Below, piece by piece: positions 17,335 to 26,101 of a stretch of DNA of 64,000 nucleotides. The stretch covers positions 62,001 through 126,000 of the forward strand of contig CAWEBX010000021.1 of assembly GCA_963807355.1 (NCBI GenBank), given 5' to 3'. Within the stretch, counting starts at the first letter, position 1. Each line of letters starts with the position of its first letter. The notes beneath the pieces are model-generated. The model made no database searches and was not told where the DNA came from. It was given only the letters and a program-made list of their open reading frames with translations. The translations under genes were made by a program, and so were the position numbers. Source of the stretch: Nitrobacter sp963807355. Its GTDB lineage: Bacteria; Pseudomonadota; Alphaproteobacteria; Rhizobiales; Xanthobacteraceae.

Positions 17335-18210
17335 CTACCGGGTTTTAGCTGCCGTCTGCGGCGGTATGGCAGTCGTGTGGAACTCGGTCGCCTCCAGCTT
17401 GCCCGTGCCTAGCGGCGTTGGAATCGTCAGACGATAGGGTACGAGCACGCGTGTGCCGGCGATCGGCGCCAGCCAGATCTCCATGTTGCGCTCGGCGGCG
17501 AGATATTTGATCGCGAAGCGGTCCGGGACGTAGCCGGCGATCGGCGAGAAAAAGATCGCACAGACCACGACCGGGCCTTGATAGCCTTTTCCCGACTTCA
17601 CCATGTCCATGCGCTTGAAGTCGAGGCGCAGGTCGTAGCGCATGCGGCCGTCGAATATCCCGGTCGAGGCATGACAGGCGCTGGGGCCGAGCGGGTCGGT
17701 AGTGCCGGGAGCCCGCAGCAGCGTTGCGCTCATTGGATCGAACACGCCGCGCTTATGCGCGTCGTTGACCGGAATGCGCTTGGGGTCGACCGGTGGGCTC
17801 GGCTCGATGACGAAATCCTTTACATTGCCGCCCGCCAGCGACATGCGAATGGTCTCGGATTTCTTGGAGGACGAGATGGTCGCAATATAGCTCGCGGGAA
17901 TCAACGCGCCGTTGACGATGCGGCCCTGCGAGGAGCCAGTGCCGGTCCCGTGGGCGAGCGCCTTAAGAAGCCCCGTGGCGCCCCCGCTTGCCGCGGCCGA
18001 ATACTGATCGTCGAGGATATCGACTGTCCAGGCGCCGGTGCCGACAAGAATCCCCGCCAAGGTGACGTCATAGCGAGCCTCAAGCTTGCCCTGCGCCGCC
18101 GCCGGCGCCGCCACCGTCAACATCGCGGCAAACATGGTAAGCGGCACGCCGGCCAGTTGCCAAATTGAACAAAGAATCCATCGGAGCAATGTCGTCCGGC
18201 ATAAGCTCAC
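17335..18210 (-). CDS. DUF3108 exported protein
   Basis: A 291-residue protein with a signal peptide (LLRWILCSIWQLAGVPLTMF..., cleavage near APAAAQ). The start is taken as GTG 18210 (MSLCRTTLL), preceded by AGGG; the frame is open to ATG 18315, which adds a stretch without signal-peptide character. The mature part fits DUF3108: GKLEARYDVTLAGILVGTGA, then beta-rich segments with DPMSATLL and MEIWLAPIAGTRVLVPYRL, and a closing GTGKLEATEF. The family is periplasmic and of unknown function; related folds bind lipids. It lies between rpmB (divergent) and the helicase. Confidence 0.85.
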   Translation of the reverse strand: MSLCRTTLLRWILCSIWQLAGVPLTMFAAMLTVAAPAAAQGKLEARYDVTLAGILVGTGAWTVDILDDQYSAAASGGATGLLKALAHGTGTGSSQGRIVNGALIPASYIATISSSKKSETIRMSLAGGNVKDFVIEPSPPVDPKRIPVNDAHKRGVFDPMSATLLRAPGTTDPLGPSACHASTGIFDGRMRYDLRLDFKRMDMVKSGKGYQGPVVVCAIFFSPIAGYVPDRFAIKYLAAERNMEIWLAPIAGTRVLVPYRLTIPTPLGTGKLEATEFHTTAIPPQTAAKTR

Positions 18211-18688
18211 AACGGGTGGCCCTGCATGTCTCCGTCTGGTCCCGTATACTCTAACAGGCTTGGCTTTCCCAAGCCTGCAGACTATCGCCGGTTGTGACGA
18301 CCGTTGAATCCTCATCTAAGCAGAAGCCACCGAGGGAACCCAGCCCGGCACATTTGCGAACACGTGAAAAAACAGGGTCGGCTCGGGATTACCGCTTCGG
18401 GCCCTGACAAATCTCGGCCTCCTCTGCAACACCGTGGTCGATGGCCATCCGTCGATACGGATTGCGCCCTTTATATGATGCAGGGCACGATGCAGGCAAC
18501 GCGCGCAGAAATCCGGCCGGAATAATGAGGCGGATGGGGTTCATGAGCGCAAATAAGCCGAGTTCGGTCCCGACGCCTTGACGCCCTGCTGCTGTCCCCC
18601 TATACGTCCGGCGTTCCTAAAATGGACACGATTTCGAACCCCGAGCCCGCCTTGAAGGCAGATGCCGGGGACGACAGAGGATTTTCGT
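18211..18688. other. Divergent intergenic region of rpmB and the DUF3108 gene
   Basis: In these 478 bases the two genes diverge, so both promoters must lie here. An imperfect inverted repeat (AGGCTTGGCTTTCCCAAGCCT) occupies about 18257-18277. The segment CTTTATATGATGCAGGGC near 18470-18487 is the most AT-rich part and may hold a promoter for rpmB. No further gene is recognised. Confidence 0.4.
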
Positions 18689-18982
18689 ATGTCCCGGCGC
18701 TGCGAACTGACGGCCAAGGCTCCTTTGGTGGGCCACAGGGTCAGCCACTCCAACATCAAGACCAAGCGGCGCTTCCTGCCGAACCTGGTGAACGTCACCT
18801 TTGTGTCAGAAACTCTGGCCAGTTCAGTGCGGTTCCGGGTGTCAACCCATGCCCTGAGGAGCGTGGACCATCGCGGCGGTTTCGATGCCTTCTTATTGAA
18901 GGCGAAGGACTCAGAGCTTTCACCGAAAGCGGTCGAGATCAAGCGCCAGATCCAAAAGAAGCAGACCGCCAAGGCCGGCTAG
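18689..18982 (+). CDS. rpmB: 50S ribosomal protein L28
   Basis: A 97-residue protein, the normal length for alphaproteobacterial L28. The N-terminus MSRRCELTAKAPLVGHRVSH and the following SNIKTKRRFLPNLV are diagnostic; the basic end has EIKRQIQKKQTAKAG. Start ATG 18689 is chosen because the family begins MSRRCEL; upstream is the weak ribosome site AGAGG. The gene is single, between the DUF3108 gene (divergent) and the phytase-like gene (convergent). A repeat element follows directly at the stop codon. Confidence 0.97.
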   Translation: MSRRCELTAKAPLVGHRVSHSNIKTKRRFLPNLVNVTFVSETLASSVRFRVSTHALRSVDHRGGFDAFLLKAKDSELSPKAVEIKRQIQKKQTAKAG

Positions 18983-19100
18983 AGCCTTTCCGCTTCTTAG
19001 CGGGACTCTATCATTCGATCTCACGCCTTTTCTTCACGCGAACAGGTCTCCATCCTCGGGTCAAGCCCGAGGACCACGCTTCGCTCGAAAACGCTATAGT
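18981..19100. repeat. Dispersed repeat family 1, copy B
   Basis: It starts within the rpmB stop codon with AGAGCCTTTCCGCTTCT, has the core CTTTTCTTCACGCGAACAGG, then a small palindrome (CCTCGGGTCAAGCCCGAGGA) and ends TTCGCTCGAAAACGCTATAG. The order is the same as in copy D at 35491-35608. It separates rpmB from the convergent phytase-like gene and may serve as a two-way terminator. Confidence 0.85.
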
Positions 19101-19147
19101 AACAGCAGCTCCGATTGTCCACCTCGAGCGCTGGCCCTTCCACCGCT

Positions 19148-20218
19148 TCAATTCTCGACCAGCGTGAACTGCATCAGCAGCGTGCGCTGGATTAACGAAA
19201 AGTTGTCATCGGATACGAGCGTTAGAACGACTTCGCCATTGTCGTTCACGAACGCACTGAGTCCTTCGAAATTGTCGATCTCTTGTCCGAGATCGGCATC
19301 GAAAATCGAGGGGCCATCCACCAGCGCGCCGGGCGCGATCGCATCGATCTTGATACGGCGGATGCGGACACCGATGCCGCCGGTCAGCGAGAATTTGCGT
19401 TCGAGGATCAACAGGTCCCCCGCAGGCAGCAAACAGGCGTCGCTGACATCGAAACTCTCGGTCCGATGGATGGCGAACCGGCCAGGCGAGGGTCCGCCGA
19501 TCAGGAACGCGATGATATTGCGACCCGTATCGAGCCCACGTTCGGAGATCGCGATCAGCGTGCCGCCGAGCGGTCTGTCGCGTGGAACGACCACCATCGC
19601 CTCAACCCCCCGGTTAAACGGCAGCCCGCGGATTGCCGCCGGCACCTCGACCTCTTCTCCCCGCGCGCCGGTATATCCCTTGTCGAAGTCGAAGCGCATG
19701 ATCCGGTTGGCCCGCTCGATGCCGACATAGACCAGCGATCCATCGAGCGCGATCGATTCAGTATCGAACCAGCCGCGCGCGGTGATCGGCCTGCCATCGT
19801 GTCCTAGCATCGGCGCGGCCTCGATGTCCGCGAGCCCGACCATCTCACCGACCGTCCCGTAGACGATGCGGCCGGTGAACCAGGTGCCTTTGTCGCTGGC
19901 GGAAATGAACTGTTGCCCTTTTGAATCCAACCGCAAGCTCGACAACCCTCCGAAGCCGCGAAACGAGGAGGTGAGGATCAGCCCGCTGCGAAAGGCGAGC
20001 GATCCGAAGCGCGTGCGCGAGCGATCACGCAGATCGAACGAGGCGACATGACGGGCGTTAACGGTAATCGACACCGCCGCTGGCGGCGTAAGCTCGTCAG
20101 GCGGCGGCTGTTCAGGCGCGTGGGTTGCGAATCTCGCGCTGGCCGCGGAGGGGTCCGTCAACAGCAGGCCGGTTGACATCAGGAAAAGCAGGCTGCGGCG
20201 ATCGATCAATGGTGCCAT
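19148..20218 (-). CDS. Esterase-like-activity-of-phytase family protein, exported
   Basis: A 356-residue protein; the start at ATG 20218 gives a Tat-like leader (MAPLIDRRSLLFLMSTGLLL). The body matches the phytase-like esterase family: FGGLSSLRLDSKGQQFISAS at about residues 95-115, WFDTESIALDG, a central RGLPFNRGVEAM and ISERGLDTGRNIIAFLIGG, and near the end IDNFEGLSAF. The fold is expected to be a beta-propeller with metal binding. The substrate in these bacteria is unknown. It lies 158 bases after cobT on the same strand and converges on rpmB. Confidence 0.85.
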   Translation of the reverse strand: MAPLIDRRSLLFLMSTGLLLTDPSAASARFATHAPEQPPPDELTPPAAVSITVNARHVASFDLRDRSRTRFGSLAFRSGLILTSSFRGFGGLSSLRLDSKGQQFISASDKGTWFTGRIVYGTVGEMVGLADIEAAPMLGHDGRPITARGWFDTESIALDGSLVYVGIERANRIMRFDFDKGYTGARGEEVEVPAAIRGLPFNRGVEAMVVVPRDRPLGGTLIAISERGLDTGRNIIAFLIGGPSPGRFAIHRTESFDVSDACLLPAGDLLILERKFSLTGGIGVRIRRIKIDAIAPGALVDGPSIFDADLGQEIDNFEGLSAFVNDNGEVVLTLVSDDNFSLIQRTLLMQFTLVEN

Positions 20219-20376
20219 TCGCGGAGGACCGATCTGTCCGCGATGCGTCCCATACGCAGCACGGCATGTTGGCACCGCCGGGGACGCTGCGGACACCGGC
20301 TGTGTGTAATGGCCCCGCTTTTGCGAAGCAACGCGTTTGCGTCCCGGGAGGGATGCCACCAACGCGCGCCGAGCTA

Positions 20377-22284
20377 CTACGAATGCAGCTTGCGCGGGCG
20401 GCGCACTGGCGCCGGCGGCGGATCATGCGTCTCGCTGAACAGTTCGGCGAGCTGTTCGGTAATGGCGCCGCCGAGTTCTTCGGCATCCACGATGGTCACC
20501 GCGCGGCGATAATAGCGCGTCACATCGTGACCGATGCCGATGGCAATCAGTTCGACCGGAGATCGGGTTTCGATTTCCTCGATCACCCATCGCAGGTGAC
20601 GCTCGAGATAGTTTCCCGGATTGACCGAGAGAGTGGAATCATCGACCGGCGCACCGTCAGATATCATCATCAAAATTTTGCGCTGCTCGGAACGGCCCAG
20701 CAGCCGCTTATGCGCCCAGTCCAGCGCCTCACCGTCGATGTTCTCCTTGAGCAGACCCTCGCGCATCATCAACCCGAGGTTTTTCCGGGCCCGCCGCCAG
20801 GGGGCATCGGCGGCTTTATAGATGATATGACGGAGATCGTTGAGCCGCCCCGGCGTGACCGGCTTGCCGGCGGCGAGCCACGCCTCACGCGACTGCCCAC
20901 CCTTCCAGGCTCGCGTCGTGAAGCCGAGAATTTCGACCTTGACGCCGCATCGTTCCAGCGTGCGCGCCAGAATATCGGCGCAGGTCGCGGCCACCGTGAT
21001 CGGCCTGCCTCGCATCGAACCGGAATTGTCGAGCAGCAACGTCACCACGGTATCACGGAAGGTCGCCTCTTTCTCGTGCTTGAACGATAGCGGCTGATAG
21101 GGATCGATCACCACGCGCGCCAGCCGCGCCGGATCGAGAATGCCTTCCTCCAGATCAAACTCCCAGGCGCGATTTTGTTGCGCCATCAAGCGACGCTGAA
21201 GGCGATTGGCGAGCCGCGCCACGATGCCCTGCAGGTGCGCAAGCTGCTTGTCGAGATAGCTACGCAGCCGCTCCAGTTCGTCATGATCGCAGAGGTCTTC
21301 AGCAGCGATGATCTCATCGAATTTTGGCGCGAAAGCGTGATATTCCGGGCCGCGCGGTTCATTGGCGCCCCTCACATTGGGCCGCGTTGCCTCGCCGGGC
21401 ATCTCGTCCTCAGCAAAGTCGCCATCCTCGAAAGCGTCGCTCGCGGAAGCCTGCGCGCTTTCCATGGCGCCGTCCGGCATTTCATCAGTCGCATCCTGCG
21501 CCTGATCCGCATTCATCTCCTGGGCGGCCTCGCTGTCGAGCGAGCCTTCCGCGCCGGACTGATCGTTCTCGCCCTCGCGGTTGTCATCCTGGTTCTCCTC
21601 CTTCTCTGTCTCGGTATTGGTGTCGTCACCGAGATCGAGCTCCGACAACAGGTCGTGCACGAGGTCGCCGAACTTCGCCTGGTCCTCGGTAAAATGGCTG
21701 AGCTGATCCAGCCGAGTGCCGATCTTGTCTTCCAGGAACGGTCGCCAAAGATCGACCACCTTGCACGCAGCGGTAGGCGGCGGCAGGCCGGTTAGCCGCT
21801 CGCGCACCATCATCGCCAGCGCATCCGACAGCGGCGCGTCGGCACGGTCGGTGATCTCGTCGTATTTGCCGCGATGGAAATGATCGTCGAGCATCGCAGT
21901 CAGATTCTTTGCGACCCCTGTCATCCGGCGAGAACCAATGGCCTCGACCCGAGCCTGCTCTACTGCGTCGAATACGCCCTTCGCCTGCGGATTACCGGGC
22001 ATCAGCTTGCGGTGCACTTTCGGATCGTGGCAGGCGATCTTCAGCGCGATGGAATCCGCATGACCCCGCACGATCGCCGCGTCGCGCCTGCTCATCTTGC
22101 GCCCGGGCTCGGGCAGCCGCGCCTTACCTGGCGACAGACCAGGCCGCTCGATGGCAAACGTCACTTCAAGCTCAGGTTGTCGGGCGATGGCGCGCAGGCA
22201 GGACGTCACCGCACGCTTGAAAGGCTCGGTCGGCGCTTCCTTCGGCGCGGTACGGAACTTGTTACTGGGTGATGCGGTGCTCAT
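20377..22284 (-). CDS. cobT: Cobaltochelatase subunit CobT
   Basis: CobT with CobS forms the ATPase part of the aerobic cobaltochelatase that, with CobN, inserts cobalt into hydrogenobyrinate a,c-diamide during vitamin B12 synthesis. The 635-residue length is normal. The N-terminal part (FKRAVTSCLRAIARQPELEV) is followed by a highly acidic linker at about 220-300 (DDTNTETEKEENQDDNREG) and a von Willebrand A domain whose metal site is in LLLDNSGSMRGRP at about residue 415, with MMISDGAPVDD further on. cobS lies 43 bases upstream on the same strand; cobN is not in the window. Confidence 0.97.
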   Translation of the reverse strand: MSTASPSNKFRTAPKEAPTEPFKRAVTSCLRAIARQPELEVTFAIERPGLSPGKARLPEPGRKMSRRDAAIVRGHADSIALKIACHDPKVHRKLMPGNPQAKGVFDAVEQARVEAIGSRRMTGVAKNLTAMLDDHFHRGKYDEITDRADAPLSDALAMMVRERLTGLPPPTAACKVVDLWRPFLEDKIGTRLDQLSHFTEDQAKFGDLVHDLLSELDLGDDTNTETEKEENQDDNREGENDQSGAEGSLDSEAAQEMNADQAQDATDEMPDGAMESAQASASDAFEDGDFAEDEMPGEATRPNVRGANEPRGPEYHAFAPKFDEIIAAEDLCDHDELERLRSYLDKQLAHLQGIVARLANRLQRRLMAQQNRAWEFDLEEGILDPARLARVVIDPYQPLSFKHEKEATFRDTVVTLLLDNSGSMRGRPITVAATCADILARTLERCGVKVEILGFTTRAWKGGQSREAWLAAGKPVTPGRLNDLRHIIYKAADAPWRRARKNLGLMMREGLLKENIDGEALDWAHKRLLGRSEQRKILMMISDGAPVDDSTLSVNPGNYLERHLRWVIEEIETRSPVELIAIGIGHDVTRYYRRAVTIVDAEELGGAITEQLAELFSETHDPPPAPVRRPRKLHS

Positions 22285-22327
22285 AACGCCTTTCCCTGTA
22301 CCCGCGCGCGGGTAGAGGTATACAGAA

Positions 22328-23329
22328 TCAACTCAACGCCACGTTGACCGCGGATTCGCTCAGTTCGACGTTGAAGCAGCGCTGGTAGAATTCAGCGACC
22401 AGCGGGCGCTCGAGTTCGTCGCACTTGTTGAGGAAGGTAACGCGAAAGGCAAAGCCCAGATCGTCGAAAATCTCGGCGTTCTCTGCCCAGGTGATGACGG
22501 TACGCGGGCTCATCACCGTGGAGAGATCGCCGTTGGCGAAGGCATTACGCGTGAGATCCGCTAACCTCACCATTTTACCGACAGTATCGCGGCCTTCTGG
22601 CGTGCGATAGCGTCGGGCCTTGGCCAGAACAATCTCGACCTCGTTGTCGTGCGGTAAATAGTTCAGCGTGGCAACAATGTTCCAGCGGTCCATCTGCGCC
22701 TGATTGATCTGCTGGGTGCCATGATAAAGGCCGGAAGTGTCGCCGAGACCAATGGTATTCGCAGTCGCGAACAGGCGGAACGCCGGATGTGGCTTGATAA
22801 CCCGGCTCTGGTCGAGCAGCGTCAAGCGCCCCGAGGATTCCAGAACGCGCTGGATCACGAACATCACGTCCGGACGGCCGGCATCGTATTCGTCGAAGCA
22901 CAACGCCACATTGTTCTGGTAGGCCCATGGCAGAATGCCGTCGCGGAATTCGGTGACCTGCTTGCCGTCTTTGACTACGATCGCATCCTTGCCGACGAGA
23001 TCGATCCGGCTGATATGACTGTCGAGATTGACGCGCACGCAAGGCCAGTTCAACCGCGCCGCCACCTGCTCGATATGGGTTGATTTGCCGGTACCGTGAT
23101 AGCCGGTCACCATGACGCGGCGGTTCTTGGCGAAGCCGGCGAGAATTGCCAGCGTGGTTGCGCGATCGAAGCGGTAGTCGGGATCAATATCCGGCACATG
23201 CGGATCGGTCCCGGAATAGGCGGGAACCTCGAGATCACTGTCGATTCCGAACACCTGCCGGACCGACACCTTCATGTCTGGCAAGCCTGCGGAGGTCTCG
23301 GTTTTGGTCATGGCGGCGGTCGTCATCAA
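22328..23329 (-). CDS. cobS: Cobaltochelatase subunit CobS
   Basis: An AAA+ ATPase of 333 residues, the normal length for CobS. The sequence shows VRQVFGIDSDLEVPAYS, Walker A in GYHGTGKST at about residue 76, Walker B in VALCFDEYDAGRPDV, and the sensor region LFATANTIGLGDTSGLYHG. It forms a ring with CobT that powers cobalt insertion by CobN. Start ATG 23329 (MMTTAAMTKTE). It heads the cobS-cobT unit. I looked for a cobalamin riboswitch in the 279 bases upstream and saw none. Confidence 0.97.
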   Translation of the reverse strand: MMTTAAMTKTETSAGLPDMKVSVRQVFGIDSDLEVPAYSGTDPHVPDIDPDYRFDRATTLAILAGFAKNRRVMVTGYHGTGKSTHIEQVAARLNWPCVRVNLDSHISRIDLVGKDAIVVKDGKQVTEFRDGILPWAYQNNVALCFDEYDAGRPDVMFVIQRVLESSGRLTLLDQSRVIKPHPAFRLFATANTIGLGDTSGLYHGTQQINQAQMDRWNIVATLNYLPHDNEVEIVLAKARRYRTPEGRDTVGKMVRLADLTRNAFANGDLSTVMSPRTVITWAENAEIFDDLGFAFRVTFLNKCDELERPLVAEFYQRCFNVELSESAVNVALS

Positions 23330-23608
23330 TCCTCCGAGGTTCGGGGCGCGCTCCCGAAACCAGGACGCGCATGGCTGCGGATGAGAGGCCCGCGCGAAAT
23401 TTAGCAGAGAGCAGCAGCCGGCAGAAGCCCGTCAGGCGATCAAAGTTCCATTGGGATATCATCGAGATAAGCACCAAATGCAGATTTTGAAGGACTGCTC
23501 CGCGAATCAGGCCCGCTCAGCCAAAATTTTGCCGGAAGAACTCTTGAACCAAGGAGACCTTGGAGACATTTGGTGTAACTAGGCGTCAGCCGGGGCGCGA
23601 GGACTTTC

Positions 23609-24268
23609 GTGACCGATTTCATCGCGCATTTGAGCAGTCTCGTGGCCGCCTATGCAGGGCTCGCCTATTCCGCCGTCTTTCTCGCCGCGTTGCTCGAAGC
23701 CGTTCCGGTGTTTGGCTCGCTCATCCCCGGTTCGACAATCATTCTCGCAATGAGCGCCCTGATCGGCAGCGGCGAACTGAAACTTTTACCGGTCATGCTT
23801 GCCGCGATCGTCGGGGCCGTCATCGGCGACGGCAGCGCGTTCTGGATCGGGCATCGATCCGAACGCGAAATCCTCGGGGTCTGGCCGATGTCGCGCTATC
23901 CCGGCCTCGTCGCGCAGAGCAAAACCTTCTTCAATCGTTATGGCACGCTGGCCGTATTCTTTGCCCGCTTCGTCGCACCGGTACGCGCCCTGGTGCCGCT
24001 GACAGCCGGCGCGCTGGGGATGCCGCCGTTGCTATTTTCTGCCGTGAACGTCCCGGCGATCTTGCTCTGGGCTTCCGCGCATATCTTGCCCGGCGCGCTC
24101 GCAATATCGGCGCTGTATCATTATGGCGGGCTACCTCATCATTTCGGCAAACTGATCTGGATTGCTGCCGTGATCGTCGTTGCCGCGATCATCGGCGCCG
24201 GGACATGGTGGCGTTACCGCGGGCGCGGCTGCAACGTGTCTGCCACTGTGGATAAGCGAACCGGCTAG
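23609..24268 (+). CDS. DedA family membrane protein
   Basis: A 219-residue integral membrane protein starting at GTG 23609 behind GAGGA. Family hallmarks are the re-entrant region PVFGSLIPGSTIILAMSAL and the motif FFARFVAPVRALVPLTAGAL, where the arginines and FxRFxPxxR pattern are typical of undecaprenyl-phosphate or phosphatidyl-lipid flippases of the DedA superfamily. Five to six hydrophobic segments are visible, the last at about residues 180-200 (IAAVIVVAAIIGAGTW). The stop codon lies inside the first of two palindromes that separate it from the next gene. Confidence 0.92.
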   Translation: MTDFIAHLSSLVAAYAGLAYSAVFLAALLEAVPVFGSLIPGSTIILAMSALIGSGELKLLPVMLAAIVGAVIGDGSAFWIGHRSEREILGVWPMSRYPGLVAQSKTFFNRYGTLAVFFARFVAPVRALVPLTAGALGMPPLLFSAVNVPAILLWASAHILPGALAISALYHYGGLPHHFGKLIWIAAVIVVAAIIGAGTWWRYRGRGCNVSATVDKRTG

Positions 24269-24340
24269 TGGTCCGGTTCTAACATTCGCATCCCGGTTCA
24301 GCAGGCGCTTTTGCGGGGATTAGAACCACGGGACCACTAG
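24265..24340. repeat. CTAG-flanked palindrome 1
   Basis: A palindromic element: CTAGTGGTCCGGTTCTAA at the left and TTAGAACCACGGGACCACTAG at the right (imperfect), around a 35-base middle. It begins within the dedA stop codon and probably acts as its transcription terminator or as a mobile palindromic unit. It is followed 13 bases later by a second palindrome with similar ends. Confidence 0.85.
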
Positions 24341-24353
24341 CAACTATAAACTT

Positions 24354-24431
24354 CTAGTGGAGTTTTGGATTCCACATTCGCAATGCGAGCCCGCAGCAGG
24401 TGGGGTGCGAATGTCAAATCCGCTCCACTAG
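24354..24431. repeat. CTAG-flanked palindrome 2
   Basis: The left arm CTAGTGGAGTTTTGGATT and CACATTCGCA, and the right arm TGCGAATGTCAAATCCGCTC then CACTAG, pair with a few mismatches. Its outer ends (CTAGTGG / CCACTAG) are the same as in the neighbouring element at 24265-24340. The gene for the polyhydroxyalkanoate-system protein starts 18 bases after it. Confidence 0.85.
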
Positions 24432-24448
24432 CTATCATTGGAGCGATC

Positions 24449-24772
24449 ATGACCAAACCTCTTGTGGTTTCGATTCCACACCGCCTCGGCAAGGATGAAG
24501 CCCTGCGCCGGATGAAAGCGGGACTTGGCAGCGCCCGAACGCAATACGCCCAGTTGATCCAGGTCAATGAAGAACTGTGGAGCGGCGACCGCCTGGTTTT
24601 TTCCGTCATGGCCATGAAACAGCAGGTGTCGGGAATTATGGACGTCTCCGAAGACCATGTTCGTCTCGAAGTGACATTGCCGTGGCTGCTCAGTCGCCTG
24701 GCCCACGGAATTCAGGGCGTGATTCAGAAAAAAGGCACGCTGATGCTCGAGAAGAAAACGGATGAACGTTGA
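24449..24772 (+). CDS. Polyhydroxyalkanoic acid system family protein
   Basis: A 107-residue protein starting at ATG 24449 (MTKPLVVSIPHRLGKDEAL) with a GGAG motif a few bases upstream. The pattern IPHRLGKDEALRRMKAGL at the start and LPWLLSRLAHGIQ...IQKKGTLML at the end fits the PHA-system (PF09650) family of small cytoplasmic proteins, found near polyester-granule genes in some species. No such genes are nearby here. The frame is open upstream through the palindrome, but the family start supports 24449. Function unknown. Confidence 0.88.
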   Translation: MTKPLVVSIPHRLGKDEALRRMKAGLGSARTQYAQLIQVNEELWSGDRLVFSVMAMKQQVSGIMDVSEDHVRLEVTLPWLLSRLAHGIQGVIQKKGTLMLEKKTDER

Positions 24773-24816
24773 CAGGTGACGCCAACGTTCGATGGGAACC
24801 CGCGCGAAGCGATGCC

Positions 24817-25464
24817 TCACGCGCTGCGCACGACCGTCTTCAGGTAATTGTACGCCTTGATGATCTCGATCAGGCGGTCTTCCGTCGAGCGATCGCCGCC
24901 GTTGGCATCGGGATGATGCTGCTTCACCAGCATCTTGTATTTCGCCTTCACAGTTTCGAGCGTCGCGTCGGCGCCAAGTCCCAATACCTGTAACGCCTTG
25001 CGCTCCGCGTTGAATATCTTGCGCGTCTCGGGTTTGGCTTCGGAGCCTGACCCCGGACCGGGACGCCATTTTCCGCGGCCATTGAGTTCACCGAACACGC
25101 TGAAGGGATCGGCCATGCCGTCGAGATCGACATCGCCGGCCTTGCCTTTGCCTTTGGTGCCGTTGGCGCCCATCTTCCAGGTCGGGCGGTGGCCGGTCAG
25201 CGCATCCTTCTGATAGCGCGCGACCGCATCGGCATTCATGCCCTGAAAGAAATTGTACGACTGGTTGTACGCGCGAACATGATTGAGGCAGAAATGGAAA
25301 TACTCGCGCTCGTTGCCGCGGCCTTTCGGCGCACGATGCGATCCTCTGCTCTCACAGTCCGGCCACTCGCAAGCGACCACTTCCTCGCGCGCACGCGGTT
25401 GCTTCGCACCGGCCCTTGGCTTGATGCGGATGCTATCGAAGAATTTCGACGTATCTATCGGCAT
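24817..25464 (-). CDS. J-domain (DnaJ-like) protein
   Basis: A 215-residue protein with a C-terminal J domain: ALQVLGLGADATLETVKAKY, KMLVKQHHPDANGGD with the HPD motif, and LIEIIKAYNYLK. J domains stimulate the ATPase of DnaK partners. The N-terminal 90 residues (MPIDTSKFFDSIRIKP; CEWPDCESRGSHRAPKGRG; HFCLNHVRAYNQSYNFFQGM) carry a conserved CxxxxC / C-H pattern that may bind a metal. In related genomes it lies, as here, between bolA (divergent) and cobS. Start ATG 25464. Confidence 0.93.
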   Translation of the reverse strand: MPIDTSKFFDSIRIKPRAGAKQPRAREEVVACEWPDCESRGSHRAPKGRGNEREYFHFCLNHVRAYNQSYNFFQGMNADAVARYQKDALTGHRPTWKMGANGTKGKGKAGDVDLDGMADPFSVFGELNGRGKWRPGPGSGSEAKPETRKIFNAERKALQVLGLGADATLETVKAKYKMLVKQHHPDANGGDRSTEDRLIEIIKAYNYLKTVVRSA

Positions 25465-25553
25465 GATGTGTTTGACACCGCAATGCTCTAGGCTTCAAGT
25501 CTTGACATCGCATTTATTCCGTTCGGCGTCCGCGCCATTGACGGAAACGAGCG

Positions 25554-25851
25554 ATGAGCGTTAAGTCGCTCGCCATGAGCGTGAAGAATAGCATCTCGCA
25601 GAAACTCAACGAAGCTTTCGCGCCAGAAAGCCTCGATGTCGCCGACGAGTTCGTATCTTCATGAGGGTCACGCCGGCCATCGGCCGGGCGGCGAGACGCA
25701 TTTCCGTATTCATATTGTGTCGCGAGCTTTCGAAGGAAAGAGCCGGGTCGAGCGTCATCGGATGATAAATACGCTGCTCGCCGCGGAACTGGCCGGACCC
25801 ATTCACGCGCTGGCGATTCGGGCGACGGTACCGGGCGAACCGGGAAGCTGA
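25554..25851 (+). pseudogene. bolA: BolA family protein, frameshifted by one base
   Basis: BolA proteins work with monothiol glutaredoxins in iron-sulfur and redox regulation. The first frame (ATG 25554 or 25575) reads VKNSISQKLNEAFAPESLDV ADE and runs into a stop at 25662. The second frame continues SYLHEGHAGHRPGGETHFRI, HIVSRAFEGKSRVERHRMIN and LAGPIHALAIRATVPGE to 25851. One extra T at 25650 (GAGTTCG instead of GAGTCG) separates them. With it removed, a normal BolA of 92-99 residues results, including the conserved VxxxFxGxxxxxRHRxVN helix. All key residues are intact, so a sequencing error or very recent mutation is likely. Confidence 0.9.
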
Positions 25852-26101
25852 ATGCGGGGCACGCTGACAGCAAGGTCCGTCCCTCGTGGTGGTTTCAACT
25901 GGATGTGGATAGTCGGCCGGCAAGGGCCGCTTCGAAGCAGCGTGTCCATCGCCAGCGCACACGCCGCTCAAAATTCACCTTGCGCTTTTATCGGATATTA
26001 ACCCGCTTTTCAGTACATCGGAGCAGACTACCTCCGTGTTACGGCAAAACGCGAACGCAGTAGGGCGTAACGCATTCGGATTCGACTCGCTGGAATCATC
26101 C

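Noticed and set aside
23330..23608. Cobalamin riboswitch upstream of cobS
   Set aside because: I looked for the B12-box and the paired elements on the minus strand and found no convincing match; late chelatase genes are often without a riboswitch.
24365..24448. Longer N-terminus for the polyhydroxyalkanoate-system protein
   Set aside because: The frame is open upstream, but these codons come from the palindrome at 24354-24431 and the family starts at MTKPLVVSIPHRL.
25554..25851. Programmed frameshift in bolA
   Set aside because: No slippery heptamer, stem-loop or conserved precedent is visible; the same type of extra base occurs at three other GANTC-like positions, so error or mutation is more likely.
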